Source: a bacterium SCSIO 12741 (GTDB taxonomy: Bacteria > Bacteroidota > Bacteroidia > Flavobacteriales_G > Salibacteraceae). Taken from it: a stretch of 64,000 nt of DNA. The DNA is taken from NCBI GenBank assembly GCA_024398055.1, contig CP073749.1, positions 3,410,594 through 3,474,593 of the forward strand, read 5' to 3'. Below, piece by piece: positions 1 through 8,288 of the stretch; position 1 is the first letter of the stretch, and each line of letters begins with the position of its first letter. Below the pieces are notes generated by a model that worked only from the letters and a program-made list of their open reading frames with translations, was not told the origin of the DNA and did not search any database. A program made the position numbers and the translations under genes.

Positions 1-1295
1 TCCGATTGTTCGATCACCCGGTTAAAGGCGTTATTGAAGGTGAAGTTGGTGTTAAATCCTACGATATCCACGCCAAATTTAACCTCATTACTTCCCAGAA
101 AGTAAGTCGTATTCAATCCCATATTAAACCCGCTAATACCACTTTCTCTTTTGCGGTTATTCGCTTCGTCCATTCCAATCAAATAGTTGGAGTAGGCGAA
201 GTTACCATCGATAATTGCACTGGAAGTTTTGGGTAGCAATATGAAGCGACCACCTCCACCGTAGTTTCTCCAGTTTAGTTTGGTGCCGTTAGAGTATTCA
301 GCGTTGTCTTGAAAGTTAAAACCAAATAAGTCTAACTTACTTCCTGCAGGTCCACTAAAGCTGATTTTTCCATAAATATCGAAGAAGTTATAAGGAAGTC
401 CGTTGGAATCCGCATAAGAATAAATCGACTTAGAAGTTTGATCCAGGTAAGATGTTTTAGTCGACAGGATAAAGCTGGTTGAACCGTCGTTTTTGTTTTT
501 TGGCTTTTTCAATGGACCTTCTACAAAAGCCTTGGCACCGAAAGTACTTAAGCTTACTTTTCCACCGAAGCGCTTTTTGCTACCGTCACGTGTGGTAATG
601 TCCATGATAGAGGAAATACGACCACCGTACTCAGCTCCAAATCCACCCGTGTACACATCAGCACTACGCATGATGTCCGCATCAAATACGGAGAACAAAC
701 CAATGGAGTGGAAGGCGTTGTAGATGATCATTCCATCCAACAAAATCTTGTTTTGAATCGGAGAACCACCCCGGATATAAAGCTGTCCACCTTGATCACC
801 GGTAGAAACTACACCGGGAATAACTTGCAGATACTGAGCGAAATCCGCGTCACCACCCACAGCTGGAATCGAAGTGATCTCCGCTGGAGTAATCGTTACA
901 ACCGACATTCTAACTTCTGATTGAGCTTCCGACTTGTCTGCTGAAACGGTCACGGTTCCAAGCTCCACGTTGGATTGCTTGGGGTAGAGGTTTTCATTTT
1001 TGATTTTACCCGCTTCAATTTTGATGGGCATTTGAAGCGTATCCATACCAATTCCAATCACCATCAGGGTATAATCGCCTGGAGGAACTTTTGAAATGGC
1101 GTAAAAACCATTTGCATCTGTTGGCGTTCCATAAGTGGTACCACTTAATAGAACGTTGGTAAAAATAACCGGCTCACGGGTCTCCTCATCGTACACAAAT
1201 CCTTTCACACCACCTGTCTCTTGGGCTTGAACAAATCCTGTCAAAATCAAGGAGAAGCAGAGGGCGACCAGGGCGGTCAGGCGATTTAATTGCAT
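1..1295 (-). CDS. TonB-dependent outer-membrane receptor, 5' part (runs off the window)
   Basis: The reverse strand is open from the ATG at 1295 to the window edge, giving about 431 residues. A signal peptide ends near residue 25 (FVQAQ). A carboxypeptidase-like regulatory domain follows (about 28-115, GFVYDEETREPVIFTNV). Then comes a plug domain with the typical segment YLQVIPGVVSTGDQGGQLYI, RGGSP and ILLDGMIIYN, and the first beta-barrel strands. The family imports large substrates across the outer membrane with TonB energy, or acts as a SusC/CirA-like receptor; the substrate cannot be told. A perfect -7 element lies at 1316-1323. The C-terminal barrel is outside the window. Confidence 0.93.
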   Translation of the reverse strand, partial: MQLNRLTALVALCFSLILTGFVQAQETGGVKGFVYDEETREPVIFTNVLLSGTTYGTPTDANGFYAISKVPPGDYTLMVIGIGMDTLQMPIKIEAGKIKNENLYPKQSNVELGTVTVSADKSEAQSEVRMSVVTITPAEITSIPAVGGDADFAQYLQVIPGVVSTGDQGGQLYIRGGSPIQNKILLDGMIIYNAFHSIGLFSVFDADIMRSADVYTGGFGAEYGGRISSIMDITTRDGSKKRFGGKVSLSTFGAKAFVEGPLKKPKNKNDGSTSFILSTKTSYLDQTSKSIYSYADSNGLPYNFFDIYGKISFSGPAGSKLDLFGFNFQDNAEYSNGTKLNWRNYGGGGRFILLPKTSSAIIDGNFAYSNYLIGMDEANNRKRESGISGFNMGLNTTYFLGSNEVKFGVDIVGFNTNFTFNNAFNRVIEQS

Positions 1296-1315
1296 GTGCT
1301 AATAAATTTAATCCG

Positions 1316-1323
1316 CAAAAATA
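1316..1323 (-). promoter_or_regulatory. TAnnTTTG -7 element for the TonB receptor
   Basis: TATTTTTG on the minus strand, 20 nt upstream of the ATG at 1295. It matches the Bacteroidota primary sigma factor -7 consensus exactly. No clear -33 element was recognised. Confidence 0.6.
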
Positions 1324-1410
1324 GTCGTTTAAGCATACGAAACGACGTTAGTTGCCTACCACCCGAAATTACTTTGTGAATGGACTATTTGGGGGATAAA
1401 TGGACTGGGT

Positions 1411-1445
1411 GGATCTTGAATCTTGAATTCTGAATTTTGAATTTC
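1411..1445 (+). repeat. Degenerate heptamer tandem repeat, five units (GAATYTY type)
   Basis: Five consecutive 7-mers read GGATCTT, GAATCTT, GAATTCT, GAATTTT, GAATTTC in the gap between the TonB receptor and holA. An inverted relative (AGAATTCAAAATTCA) lies at 1528-1542, so the two could pair around an 80-nt loop. The same heptamer family recurs at 8024-8058 and 20615-20649. Confidence 0.7.
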
Positions 1446-1542
1446 GAAACATTATTGAATCAACGCGGTGGAGTATATAATTTTCTCAAAAGTTTGAATT
1501 TCAATGGATGCCCATTCAATGAGTCTCAGAATTCAAAATTCA

Positions 1543-2550
1543 TTAGTGAAGGATTTTAAAAACCAACTCCTTCAAAAGCTCTCCTTCAGGAACCGAGCTA
1601 TTTCCAATTCCCTTCGACTTTCGATCGCATTCCCGGATTTCGTGAATGATGTTTGCCACTTTGGCCGGGTTGTACTGGCGGGCCGCATTGAGGTAATCTT
1701 TGAGGAAGTAGGGGTTAATCTTAAGACTGGACGCTACATTTTTGGTGGACTTGTCCTGCAGGTAGTAATAAGCCAATAGCTTGCTGTAAAAGGCGTAAAC
1801 ACTGGCCAGGGTTAGTACCAGTGGATGACTCTTTTTATTATCCGCAAAGTAGTTGACGATGCGGTTCGCTTTTAAGGCATCTTTTTTACCGAGGGCATTC
1901 ACCAATTCAAAGGAGTTGTAATCCTTACTGATTCCAATGTTTTCCTCAATATCTTTCGTTGTGATTTCACTTCCAGGTTCCAGAATGAGGGCCAACTTGT
2001 CCAGCTCATTGGAGATTTTGGAAAGGTTGTTACCCAAATATTCCGAAATCATCAGGATCGACTTGGGACTAATATTGAGTTTCTTTCTCCTTACATATTC
2101 AATAATCCATTCCGGAATGCGATCATCGCGCAATTCTTTGCTATCGAAGAATACACCTTTGCTTTTGATGGCCTCCAAAAACTTCCGATCGGAGATTTTC
2201 TTGTACTTGTAGCACACCACAAGAATGGTTGTGTCCACCGGAGATTGCAAGTAGGAGAGAAGCTTTTCCTTTAAGTTTCTAATGGATTGAGCCTCCTTAA
2301 CAATCACCACCTGGTAGGGGGCCATCATGGGAAATCGTTTTACCGTTTCCACCAATTCATCAAAGGAAACATCCTTACCGTAAACCACTGTTTGGTTGAA
2401 GGCTTTTTCGGATTCATCCAGCACAGACATCTCCAAATACTTGGTGATCACATCGATAAAATAGGGTTCTGTTCCTTGTAGAAAGTACACCGGTTTAAAT
2501 TCCCGGTCGCGAACGCTTTTGAGTATTCTTTGGTATTCCTTTAGCGGCAT
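1543..2550 (-). CDS. holA: DNA polymerase III subunit delta
   Basis: 335 residues, the usual length for delta. The subunit opens the beta sliding clamp within the clamp-loader complex and so loads it onto primed DNA. The N-terminal half has the delta-type AAA+-like fold without a Walker A motif (FKPVYFLQGTEPYFIDVITKY at 18-38; YQVVIVKEAQ; TTILVVCYKYKKISDRK). The middle has the conserved helix around ISEYLGNNLSKISNELDKLAL, and the C-terminal collar contains NPYFLKDYLNAARQY. It is transcribed alone, diverging from the small membrane protein at 2673. Confidence 0.93.
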   Translation of the reverse strand: MPLKEYQRILKSVRDREFKPVYFLQGTEPYFIDVITKYLEMSVLDESEKAFNQTVVYGKDVSFDELVETVKRFPMMAPYQVVIVKEAQSIRNLKEKLLSYLQSPVDTTILVVCYKYKKISDRKFLEAIKSKGVFFDSKELRDDRIPEWIIEYVRRKKLNISPKSILMISEYLGNNLSKISNELDKLALILEPGSEITTKDIEENIGISKDYNSFELVNALGKKDALKANRIVNYFADNKKSHPLVLTLASVYAFYSKLLAYYYLQDKSTKNVASSLKINPYFLKDYLNAARQYNPAKVANIIHEIRECDRKSKGIGNSSVPEGELLKELVFKILH

Positions 2551-2672
2551 TGTTTGTCCTGAATCAGGTGGCCGCTAAATTACACATTGACCCTTTGCCA
2601 TGGGATGTTGCAGGCAGGAATTTATCCCCAAAAAATGGCCGGTATTCTTTTTTATTCTAACTTGCTCTTATC

Positions 2673-2909
2673 ATGGAAAATTCTCAGCAAGAACATCAGG
2701 CTGGTAAACGAAAGGTGAGTAGAAAACGCCTTCGTTTTTTGTTTCTTTTTGCCTTAGTGTTTACCCTCTTACGCATTGGCTTCTACTTTTTTCCTGAACC
2801 GGTAGAGGCCTTGTGGGTTCAGTTTCTATGGATTCCGGGTGTGCTTTTTTTGATGGCTTTACCTTTTTTCTTGATCGAAAATCTGCTGGACCGTTTTTTT
2901 GATCGGTAA
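2673..2909 (+). CDS. Small two-helix membrane protein, unknown function
   Basis: 78 residues with a charged N-terminus (KRKVSRKRLR) and two hydrophobic stretches (about 25-43 and 48-68) separated by a short loop, ending in basic/acidic residues. This predicts a small inner-membrane protein with both ends in the cytoplasm. No family was recognised. It diverges from holA and converges on the gene ending at 2922. A weak promoter-like TAACTTGC lies about 13 nt before the ATG. It is short, but its composition and isolated position argue for a real gene. Confidence 0.6.
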   Translation: MENSQQEHQAGKRKVSRKRLRFLFLFALVFTLLRIGFYFFPEPVEALWVQFLWIPGVLFLMALPFFLIENLLDRFFDR

Positions 2910-2921
2910 TCCCGTATAAGA

Positions 2922-4163
2922 TTACCAGAGGCTTTTCATCTGTTCGTCGAATTCCTTTTTGGTGGTGACTTTTACACTCGTTAAAGTAAGTCCTGTAGTT
3001 TGTCCGGTAACTAAGTCTTCCACGGCCCAGGCCACTTTGTCGTCGGCCATTTTTTTGTACACCAAAATCGATGCGGGCTTGTTAGACGGTAGCTGAGGGA
3101 ATTCTACTTTGTCTCCTTTCTGGCTAACGGCATATCCGGGTAAAACAGTTTTTTGCTCTTTGAATACAAGGCGAACCAAAAGTTTAGGATCGGATTTTTC
3201 CAGTTTAACCATCAGTCGCGTATCCAATTCCGATTTATCGAAGCGATCGATATTGATAAAATCCAATTGCGTGCTGGACATGATCCAGGAATCCTCTTCT
3301 GCCTCGAAGCCTCCTTCACCCAAATCTCTAATGTCCACGGGTTCAATCGGGCCTTCCTCTTCCCAGTTGATCATATGGTGTGAGGGCGAACCTGAAAATT
3401 GCTGAAAGCTTGAAGCCTCATCGAGGGAGTAGATTAGAATTTTTACCTCCTTTCCTTTGGCGAGTTCCATTGGTTGTCCCTTGCAAAAGGCAGCCAGGTG
3501 AATCATTCCTCCGGTTTCAAGCAAGGTTCCATTGCTCGTAGTCGTAAGCCCTGAGGCCAGAATGTCCTGCACATCAAAGAATTCTCGAAGCTCTACACGC
3601 GTATTTTGACAAGGGCAGTCAAAGGCCCCTTCTGGGATTTGGACGGCTACAAAACTTCCGTACAGCGTATTGGAGTAGTCGCAATCGTACTGAGTCATGT
3701 CTAAGGTAATCGGTTTCACTGCGTCCAGATCAATTTCTCCAGTTGATTCAAAACGATCAAATCGGCGCAAAACCAATTGATAAATACCATTGCGGTTGGT
3801 AAAGCTCCGGTAGGCCTTGTTAGACATGGCTGGTGCAGCAGATTTTGGAGCCGTCGGTTTAAACTGGTATTGAATGAGCAGGGGATGGATGTGTAATTCC
3901 TCTTTGCAGTATTTAGCCAGCTTTTCGCATCGACTTCGGCTAAATCCGATTTTATCCTTGTTCTCCAGTTTTTTCTCCTCCTTAGCTATTAGCATGTCAA
4001 ATACCACCTCTTGCCCGGGTTCGATGGTTTGATAAGCGGTGAGCAGTTCAGCATATACCTCCTCAGGAATCGCACCAGACTTAAAGGTAAAGGGCAACTT
4101 AGTTTGGGTGTAACCTATCGAATAGGTAAATAATCCGAGTAGGAGAACAAGGGGAGTCCGCAT
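2922..4163 (-). CDS. Secreted protein of unknown function
   Basis: 413 residues beginning with a Sec signal peptide (hydrophobic core LVLLLGLFTYSIG, cleavage near YTQ|TKL). The mature part has several Cys residues (CEKLAKYC at about 83-89, DCPCQ at about 176-180), a sign of disulfides or export. No sorting domain ends the protein (it stops at EFDEQMKSLW), so it is probably periplasmic or outer-membrane associated. Family not recognised. A 16-nt hairpin lies directly before the ATG (4168-4183). It shares strand with the T9SS cargo gene upstream but is separated from it by about 70 nt. Confidence 0.75.
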   Translation of the reverse strand: MRTPLVLLLGLFTYSIGYTQTKLPFTFKSGAIPEEVYAELLTAYQTIEPGQEVVFDMLIAKEEKKLENKDKIGFSRSRCEKLAKYCKEELHIHPLLIQYQFKPTAPKSAAPAMSNKAYRSFTNRNGIYQLVLRRFDRFESTGEIDLDAVKPITLDMTQYDCDYSNTLYGSFVAVQIPEGAFDCPCQNTRVELREFFDVQDILASGLTTTSNGTLLETGGMIHLAAFCKGQPMELAKGKEVKILIYSLDEASSFQQFSGSPSHHMINWEEEGPIEPVDIRDLGEGGFEAEEDSWIMSSTQLDFINIDRFDKSELDTRLMVKLEKSDPKLLVRLVFKEQKTVLPGYAVSQKGDKVEFPQLPSNKPASILVYKKMADDKVAWAVEDLVTGQTTGLTLTSVKVTTKKEFDEQMKSLW

Positions 4164-4167
4164 GGCT

Positions 4168-4183
4168 GTAGGTGTTTACCTAC
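4168..4183 (-). promoter_or_regulatory. Hairpin in the translation initiation region
   Basis: The perfect inverted repeat GTAGGT-AAAC-ACCTAC sits 4 nt upstream of the start codon at 4163, where a ribosome would land. It could reduce translation initiation. Its role is inferred from position only. Confidence 0.4.
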
Positions 4184-4234
4184 TTAAAACTCGAATAGGT
4201 TTGATTTGTTGTTCATGGTAAGGTGAACACGGTA

Positions 4235-5791
4235 CTAATCGGTCACCGTTTTCACAACCTTCTTCCGAATCACCCCAGAGGGACTGGCTACTTTCAAGAT
4301 GTAAGTTCCCGGTTCCAGGTTAGATAGGTCTATCTCAAAATCTTCAGCATCCGGGTCCATGGCCTGATTAGCCTCTGAGAATTTTACACGTCCACCCAGA
4401 TCGATTACCTCCAGTTGAGTCCAATGGATGGGTAAGCCAGATAAATGAATAGTACCGGAGGAGGGATTCGGAAATAGGTGAATGTCCTTTTGAGCTACTC
4501 GATATTGCTGCACAGAAACGGGGCGATCTCCCCAGGATTGATCATTCTTTTTGAAGTAGATGAGTTCACGAGCTGTTGTGTTGGCCTGACTGCCATGTGT
4601 CCAGTAGGACTCTTTGCCTAAGCCATAGTAATAATGGACATAGCCTTGTCCTTCAATATCGGTCTGACTGCAATCTGGCCCCAAATTGGTGATTTGTCTT
4701 GAGATTTCCCGAGTCCATTTCCAAGTCATTTTGTCGGAGTCAAATTGGAACAAATCATCACATTCAAAGCTGTTGCTGATCATTTCGCTGGTCTTGTAGG
4801 GTAAACAGCGTAAAATCTGATCATTCGGATTATCAATAACCAGGGAATCGATATGCTGGGTATAGGTCCTGAATGTATCGACTCCCATATTCCCACCTAT
4901 GCTCCAATGGTCAACGTCATATGAAAAGGTCTCTCGATATACATCATAAACCAGGCGATTACCATAATCCCGTTTTCCAATTATGGAATCTGTTTCAATT
5001 TTAAAGTCATGAGAAGTTTGAACATCCATCCTGGAGAGGTCAAGAACTTTGTAAATAAAAACATTACCTAAATCAAAGTCATTAACCTCTCGATGAGTGG
5101 GATTCCATGGCCTTCCGTTGAGCACCGAGTTGCCAATAAGCTTAATACGTTTTAGGTTCAACTGATTGGATAGGGTATCCTGGATTCTTAACTCGTTGAG
5201 GTTTATGGTTTGCATAACGCCAAGATTCTTGCCAATAATGATGGATAATGAATCATCAAAATCCACTAAAGAGTTTCCACTGCTGGTTTGGATTAATCTT
5301 AATTGGAGTTGCAGTACTGAATCCTTGTACCCCAAAACACTGAGTGTATCGCGAATAACTTTGATCACCTCTATGGATCGGTTGTTGTTTAAATTCATCA
5401 ATGTCCATGGTGGACGCTTATCTTCGGGAAGTACTAATGCCTGAATACCACTATCCAACTCTAAACTTTGATTTCCAACAGAGTCTACTCTGTATGCCAC
5501 ACCAGCCCACAGGTACGCATAATTATGGCATTGGATGAAGTCAGGAAATTGGACATAATTGGATAAATAGTGAACACTATCTCCGGATCCGAATTTGCTC
5601 GAATCAATGGTGAGCGGGACGAAATGCTGATCATTAGTTTGGTGTATCTGCCAATTCAGATCCGTTGGATACCAATACATCACACCAGGCCGAAACAAGG
5701 TATAAACTGAATGCTGAGCTTGAACAAGCGATGGAAAGATGATTCCAAGGATTACTCCTAAAGAGATGGCAATTGGTTTTAGTGCAGGCAT
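4235..5791 (-). CDS. Secreted protein with type A T9SS C-terminal sorting domain
   Basis: 518 residues. A signal peptide (1-26) ends in LVQAQ. A long middle region has no recognisable domain; it is rich in Tyr, Asp and Trp and carries scattered Cys. A Por-type sorting domain occupies about 440-518: HLFPNPSSGTIHLSGLP, then LEVIDLGGRV, then DLSNLEPGTYILKV. The type A domain directs passage through the type IX system and attachment to the surface lipopolysaccharide. The middle region's function is unknown. Confidence 0.8.
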   Translation of the reverse strand: MPALKPIAISLGVILGIIFPSLVQAQHSVYTLFRPGVMYWYPTDLNWQIHQTNDQHFVPLTIDSSKFGSGDSVHYLSNYVQFPDFIQCHNYAYLWAGVAYRVDSVGNQSLELDSGIQALVLPEDKRPPWTLMNLNNNRSIEVIKVIRDTLSVLGYKDSVLQLQLRLIQTSSGNSLVDFDDSLSIIIGKNLGVMQTINLNELRIQDTLSNQLNLKRIKLIGNSVLNGRPWNPTHREVNDFDLGNVFIYKVLDLSRMDVQTSHDFKIETDSIIGKRDYGNRLVYDVYRETFSYDVDHWSIGGNMGVDTFRTYTQHIDSLVIDNPNDQILRCLPYKTSEMISNSFECDDLFQFDSDKMTWKWTREISRQITNLGPDCSQTDIEGQGYVHYYYGLGKESYWTHGSQANTTARELIYFKKNDQSWGDRPVSVQQYRVAQKDIHLFPNPSSGTIHLSGLPIHWTQLEVIDLGGRVKFSEANQAMDPDAEDFEIDLSNLEPGTYILKVASPSGVIRKKVVKTVTD

Positions 5792-5873
5792 ATTTGTTAG
5801 GTTAAGTGGCTTTTCGATCCAGAAACAATAATCCCCAATATAGTGATTATTTGATCTTTAAAAAAATAATGTG

Positions 5874-6434
5874 CTATCTCCCTGGACCAGGAGCCTTTGG
5901 GATCGGACGCCCTTCGCAATAGGCTGCCAGGTTGATCAGGCCGGTTTCGTAGTTGTCGTTGAGCAATTCCTTCCAGATGAGGGTGGCCGGGCTAAGAAAA
6001 AAAGGATATTCTCTTCCCACGAAAACCCAACTTACTTTGGTTCGTTTTCCTTGAGCTTCCAACAAGAATTCACCTTTTGTGGAGGGTTCGTATTGGTCCT
6101 TTTCGTAGGCTATTGTGGTGTTGATTACCGTATGAGGCTCAGTTTGAGTCAACAAAAGTTTTCCACCTTTCCCATTTTGACTAAACCATTCGAGTTGGCT
6201 ACCCGTACTATCGATTGAGGTGATGACGTATTGGCCGGAGTCCAATTCACGGAACCATTGGTGCCATTGGGTCCAGGAATCTAAATCGCTGATGTTTGCG
6301 TACACCTCATCAATCGGCTCGTTGATCACCCGGGTTTGAGAAATGGCCACACGTGCTGGAGAAAAAATACAGACCGTGAAGTAGGCAATAAACAGGGTGG
6401 CAAATCCGATAAGAATTAAACGGAAGGCGTTCAT
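5874..6434 (-). CDS. SRPBCC-family protein, membrane-anchored
   Basis: 186 residues from the ATG at 6434. A longer reading frame reaches 6473, but a perfect -7 element at 6452-6459 lies inside that extension, so the downstream ATG is preferred. An N-terminal hydrophobic segment (MNAFRLILIGFATLFIAYF) is a signal anchor. The rest follows the polyketide cyclase/dehydrase pattern: INEPIDEVYANISDLDSWTQW, a central beta-sheet and a C-terminal helix (LIWKELLNDNYETGLINLAAY). Members bind hydrophobic ligands in a helix-grip cavity; the ligand here is unknown. Confidence 0.75.
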   Translation of the reverse strand: MNAFRLILIGFATLFIAYFTVCIFSPARVAISQTRVINEPIDEVYANISDLDSWTQWHQWFRELDSGQYVITSIDSTGSQLEWFSQNGKGGKLLLTQTEPHTVINTTIAYEKDQYEPSTKGEFLLEAQGKRTKVSWVFVGREYPFFLSPATLIWKELLNDNYETGLINLAAYCEGRPIPKAPGPGR

Positions 6435-6451
6435 GAAGTGCAATTTTGCCG

Positions 6452-6459
6452 CAAAGGTA
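6452..6459 (-). promoter_or_regulatory. TAnnTTTG -7 element for the SRPBCC gene
   Basis: TACCTTTG on the minus strand, 17 nt before the ATG at 6434. It is paired with a divergent element at 6505-6512, so two promoters fire apart from a 45-bp core. Confidence 0.55.
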
Positions 6460-6504
6460 GAAAAGGATTTCAAGGAAGCACCGGGGTTTAAATAGGGTTA
6501 TTAA

Positions 6505-6512
6505 TATATTTG
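6505..6512 (+). promoter_or_regulatory. TAnnTTTG -7 element for the M23 peptidase gene
   Basis: TATATTTG ends 11 nt before the ATG at 6524, so the leader would be only a few nucleotides long. The box includes the alternative GTG at 6512, which rules that codon out as the start. Confidence 0.55.
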
Positions 6513-6523
6513 TGAGCGCTGGA

Positions 6524-7630
6524 ATGAAGCAAACTCTAACCATCATCATAGGCCTGTTAGCCGCCTTAGGACTGTTGAATGCCGCAGAGGGAGACAAGGA
6601 AGGAAAGCCTGTCAAAAAAGCCGTGGTGTTCTATGGGGAAAGCCTCTTGTTTCAGTCTATCGACCACCTGAGCGACGAACACATCCAGCATTACTACGAT
6701 TCCCTCAAGCAATTACCTGAGCCTCCAAAACAGCTGATGGATCAAATCGATTTGTTCCTTTCGGTAAAGACCATGACGCAGTTGGAGATTGCGCTGATGA
6801 TGGATTCTTTGTTTGAAAAAGGAGGTAACAATTACGCCTTGATCAATCAGATCAATCTGTTTATTAGTCAAAATGATTTTAACGAACAGCAGCCTGACGA
6901 ATTTGAGTATACCCGCAACACCTACGACTATCCGGCAGACTTGTTCTACAACAGTTGGAATACCCAGAAACCGCACCCTTATTCTCCCAAATTGTGCCAG
7001 GACGACACGACTACGCGTCTAAAATTGGCCGGCGGAGGTTTAGGCGAAATGGTGATGCCCGTAGACAAAATTGTAGTGACATCCTTGTTTGGATATCGCT
7101 GGGAAAGATTTCACCGGGGAGTAGATCTCGATCTTCAAGTATGGGATACAGTAAGAACCATGTTTAGCGGAAAAGTTCGTTACGTGGGTTATTACGGAGG
7201 CTATGGGAGAACGGTTGTAGTTAGACACCACAATGGATTGGAAACATTGTACGCACACTTACACCGGTTCAAGGTAAAAGTGGGCGACGATGTAGATGCA
7301 GGCCAATTGATTGCCTTGGGAGGAAGTTCTGGACATTCCACCGGAAGTCATCTTCACTTTGAATGTCGTTTTAAAGGCGTAGCACTAAACCCGTCTCAAC
7401 TCATCAATTTTAAGACCGGTGAATTGATCGACGACCAGGTAACCTTGAAAAAGAACAAATGGGGCTACACAGCCATTCCCGATGGAGTAGAGTACTACAC
7501 CGTGAAAAAGGGGGACTATCTGTACAAAATCGCCGATATGTACGGAACCACGTGTACCCAACTTTGTGAAGCAAACGGCATTAAAAGAAATTCTCCCTTG
7601 CGAATAGGGCAGAAAATCAGGATATTGTAA
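6524..7630 (+). CDS. M23-family metallopeptidase with C-terminal LysM domain
   Basis: 368 residues from the ATG at 6524. The signal peptide is MKQTLTIIIGLLAALGLLNA. The catalytic M23 (LytM) domain lies at about 185-290, with zinc ligands in FHRGVDLD (HxxxD) and in SHLHFE (HxH), plus the typical LYAHL. One LysM repeat ends the protein (about 323-368, YTVKKGDYLYKIADMYG). Active LytM enzymes cut peptidoglycan cross-links; LysM binds glycan strands. All metal ligands are present, so hydrolase activity is expected. It overlaps the operon-like start of the next gene by spacing (1 nt gap). Confidence 0.92.
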   Translation: MKQTLTIIIGLLAALGLLNAAEGDKEGKPVKKAVVFYGESLLFQSIDHLSDEHIQHYYDSLKQLPEPPKQLMDQIDLFLSVKTMTQLEIALMMDSLFEKGGNNYALINQINLFISQNDFNEQQPDEFEYTRNTYDYPADLFYNSWNTQKPHPYSPKLCQDDTTTRLKLAGGGLGEMVMPVDKIVVTSLFGYRWERFHRGVDLDLQVWDTVRTMFSGKVRYVGYYGGYGRTVVVRHHNGLETLYAHLHRFKVKVGDDVDAGQLIALGGSSGHSTGSHLHFECRFKGVALNPSQLINFKTGELIDDQVTLKKNKWGYTAIPDGVEYYTVKKGDYLYKIADMYGTTCTQLCEANGIKRNSPLRIGQKIRIL

Positions 7631-7631
7631 C

Positions 7632-7970
7632 ATGGAAGATTGGATTGATTTAACCAATTACCGCCGACACCCCACTCAATACGAATACCAGGTTTTTCAT
7701 TTTAAAACAGCGCAGCATGCCGCGTTTTTCGAAAATCTATTGGTGGAACATAAGATTGAGTTTGAACGACACGACGAGCGTCAACCTGCCGGAATGGTCT
7801 ACTATTTTGCTTTGCACCAAAAAGACCTAAAAGAAGCCGTTCGGCTCAATCACCTCACCATTGGAAAGTTCCGCAGCCGATTCATACCCGATGCAACTTT
7901 TCGCTGGCTCATCATCCTTTTCGCCTTAATCTCTATGACCTTGGCGTTGGTTGGCTTTTTCATCTCCTAA
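7632..7970 (+). CDS. Small protein with C-terminal membrane helix
   Basis: 112 residues, starting 1 nt after the M23 peptidase stop and so probably co-translated with it. A soluble N-terminal part (YEYQVFHFKTAQHAAFFENLL then KIEFERHDERQP) resembles a small ferredoxin-like or DUF2007-like fold. It is followed by a helix at about 90-111 (WLIILFALISMTLALVGFFI). The C-tail membrane anchor would place the domain in the cytoplasm. Family assignment is uncertain; the tight linkage suggests a cell-wall role. Confidence 0.7.
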   Translation: MEDWIDLTNYRRHPTQYEYQVFHFKTAQHAAFFENLLVEHKIEFERHDERQPAGMVYYFALHQKDLKEAVRLNHLTIGKFRSRFIPDATFRWLIILFALISMTLALVGFFIS

Positions 7971-8288
7971 AATTCCGATGTTAATCTTTCAAGAGAATTG
8001 ATTTGATTGCCTAATATCATACCTCAAGATTTGACTTTAACTTTAAGATTTAAGATTCCTCATGGGCCTTACAATCGTAAATGTTAAGGAACAACTCTAA
8101 ATTTTCAAGATTTTAGAAGTGGTCAGCAAAACAATGATCATTTAAAATTTGACGTTAACATTTAAAATTCATCCCGTTTCATCGCTTTTTTTAACGTGAA
8201 TTTTGCATAATCCGGCAAACGCTTTCGGAAAACGACCGTTTACTCTTAGGAAAGCACTATTTTGCTGAAAAGCACCTTTATTTGTGAG
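7971..8288 (+). repeat. 318-bp AT-rich intergenic region with heptamer-type and direct repeats
   Basis: No gene was found here. At 8024-8058 five 7-mers follow each other (TCAAGAT TTGACTT TAACTTT AAGATTT AAGATTC), the inverse orientation of the GAATCTT family at 1411. An 11-bp direct repeat CATTTAAAATT occurs at 8139-8149 and 8159-8169. The region must hold the promoter of the S8 protease gene, but no perfect TAnnTTTG lies at a sensible distance. Confidence 0.55.
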
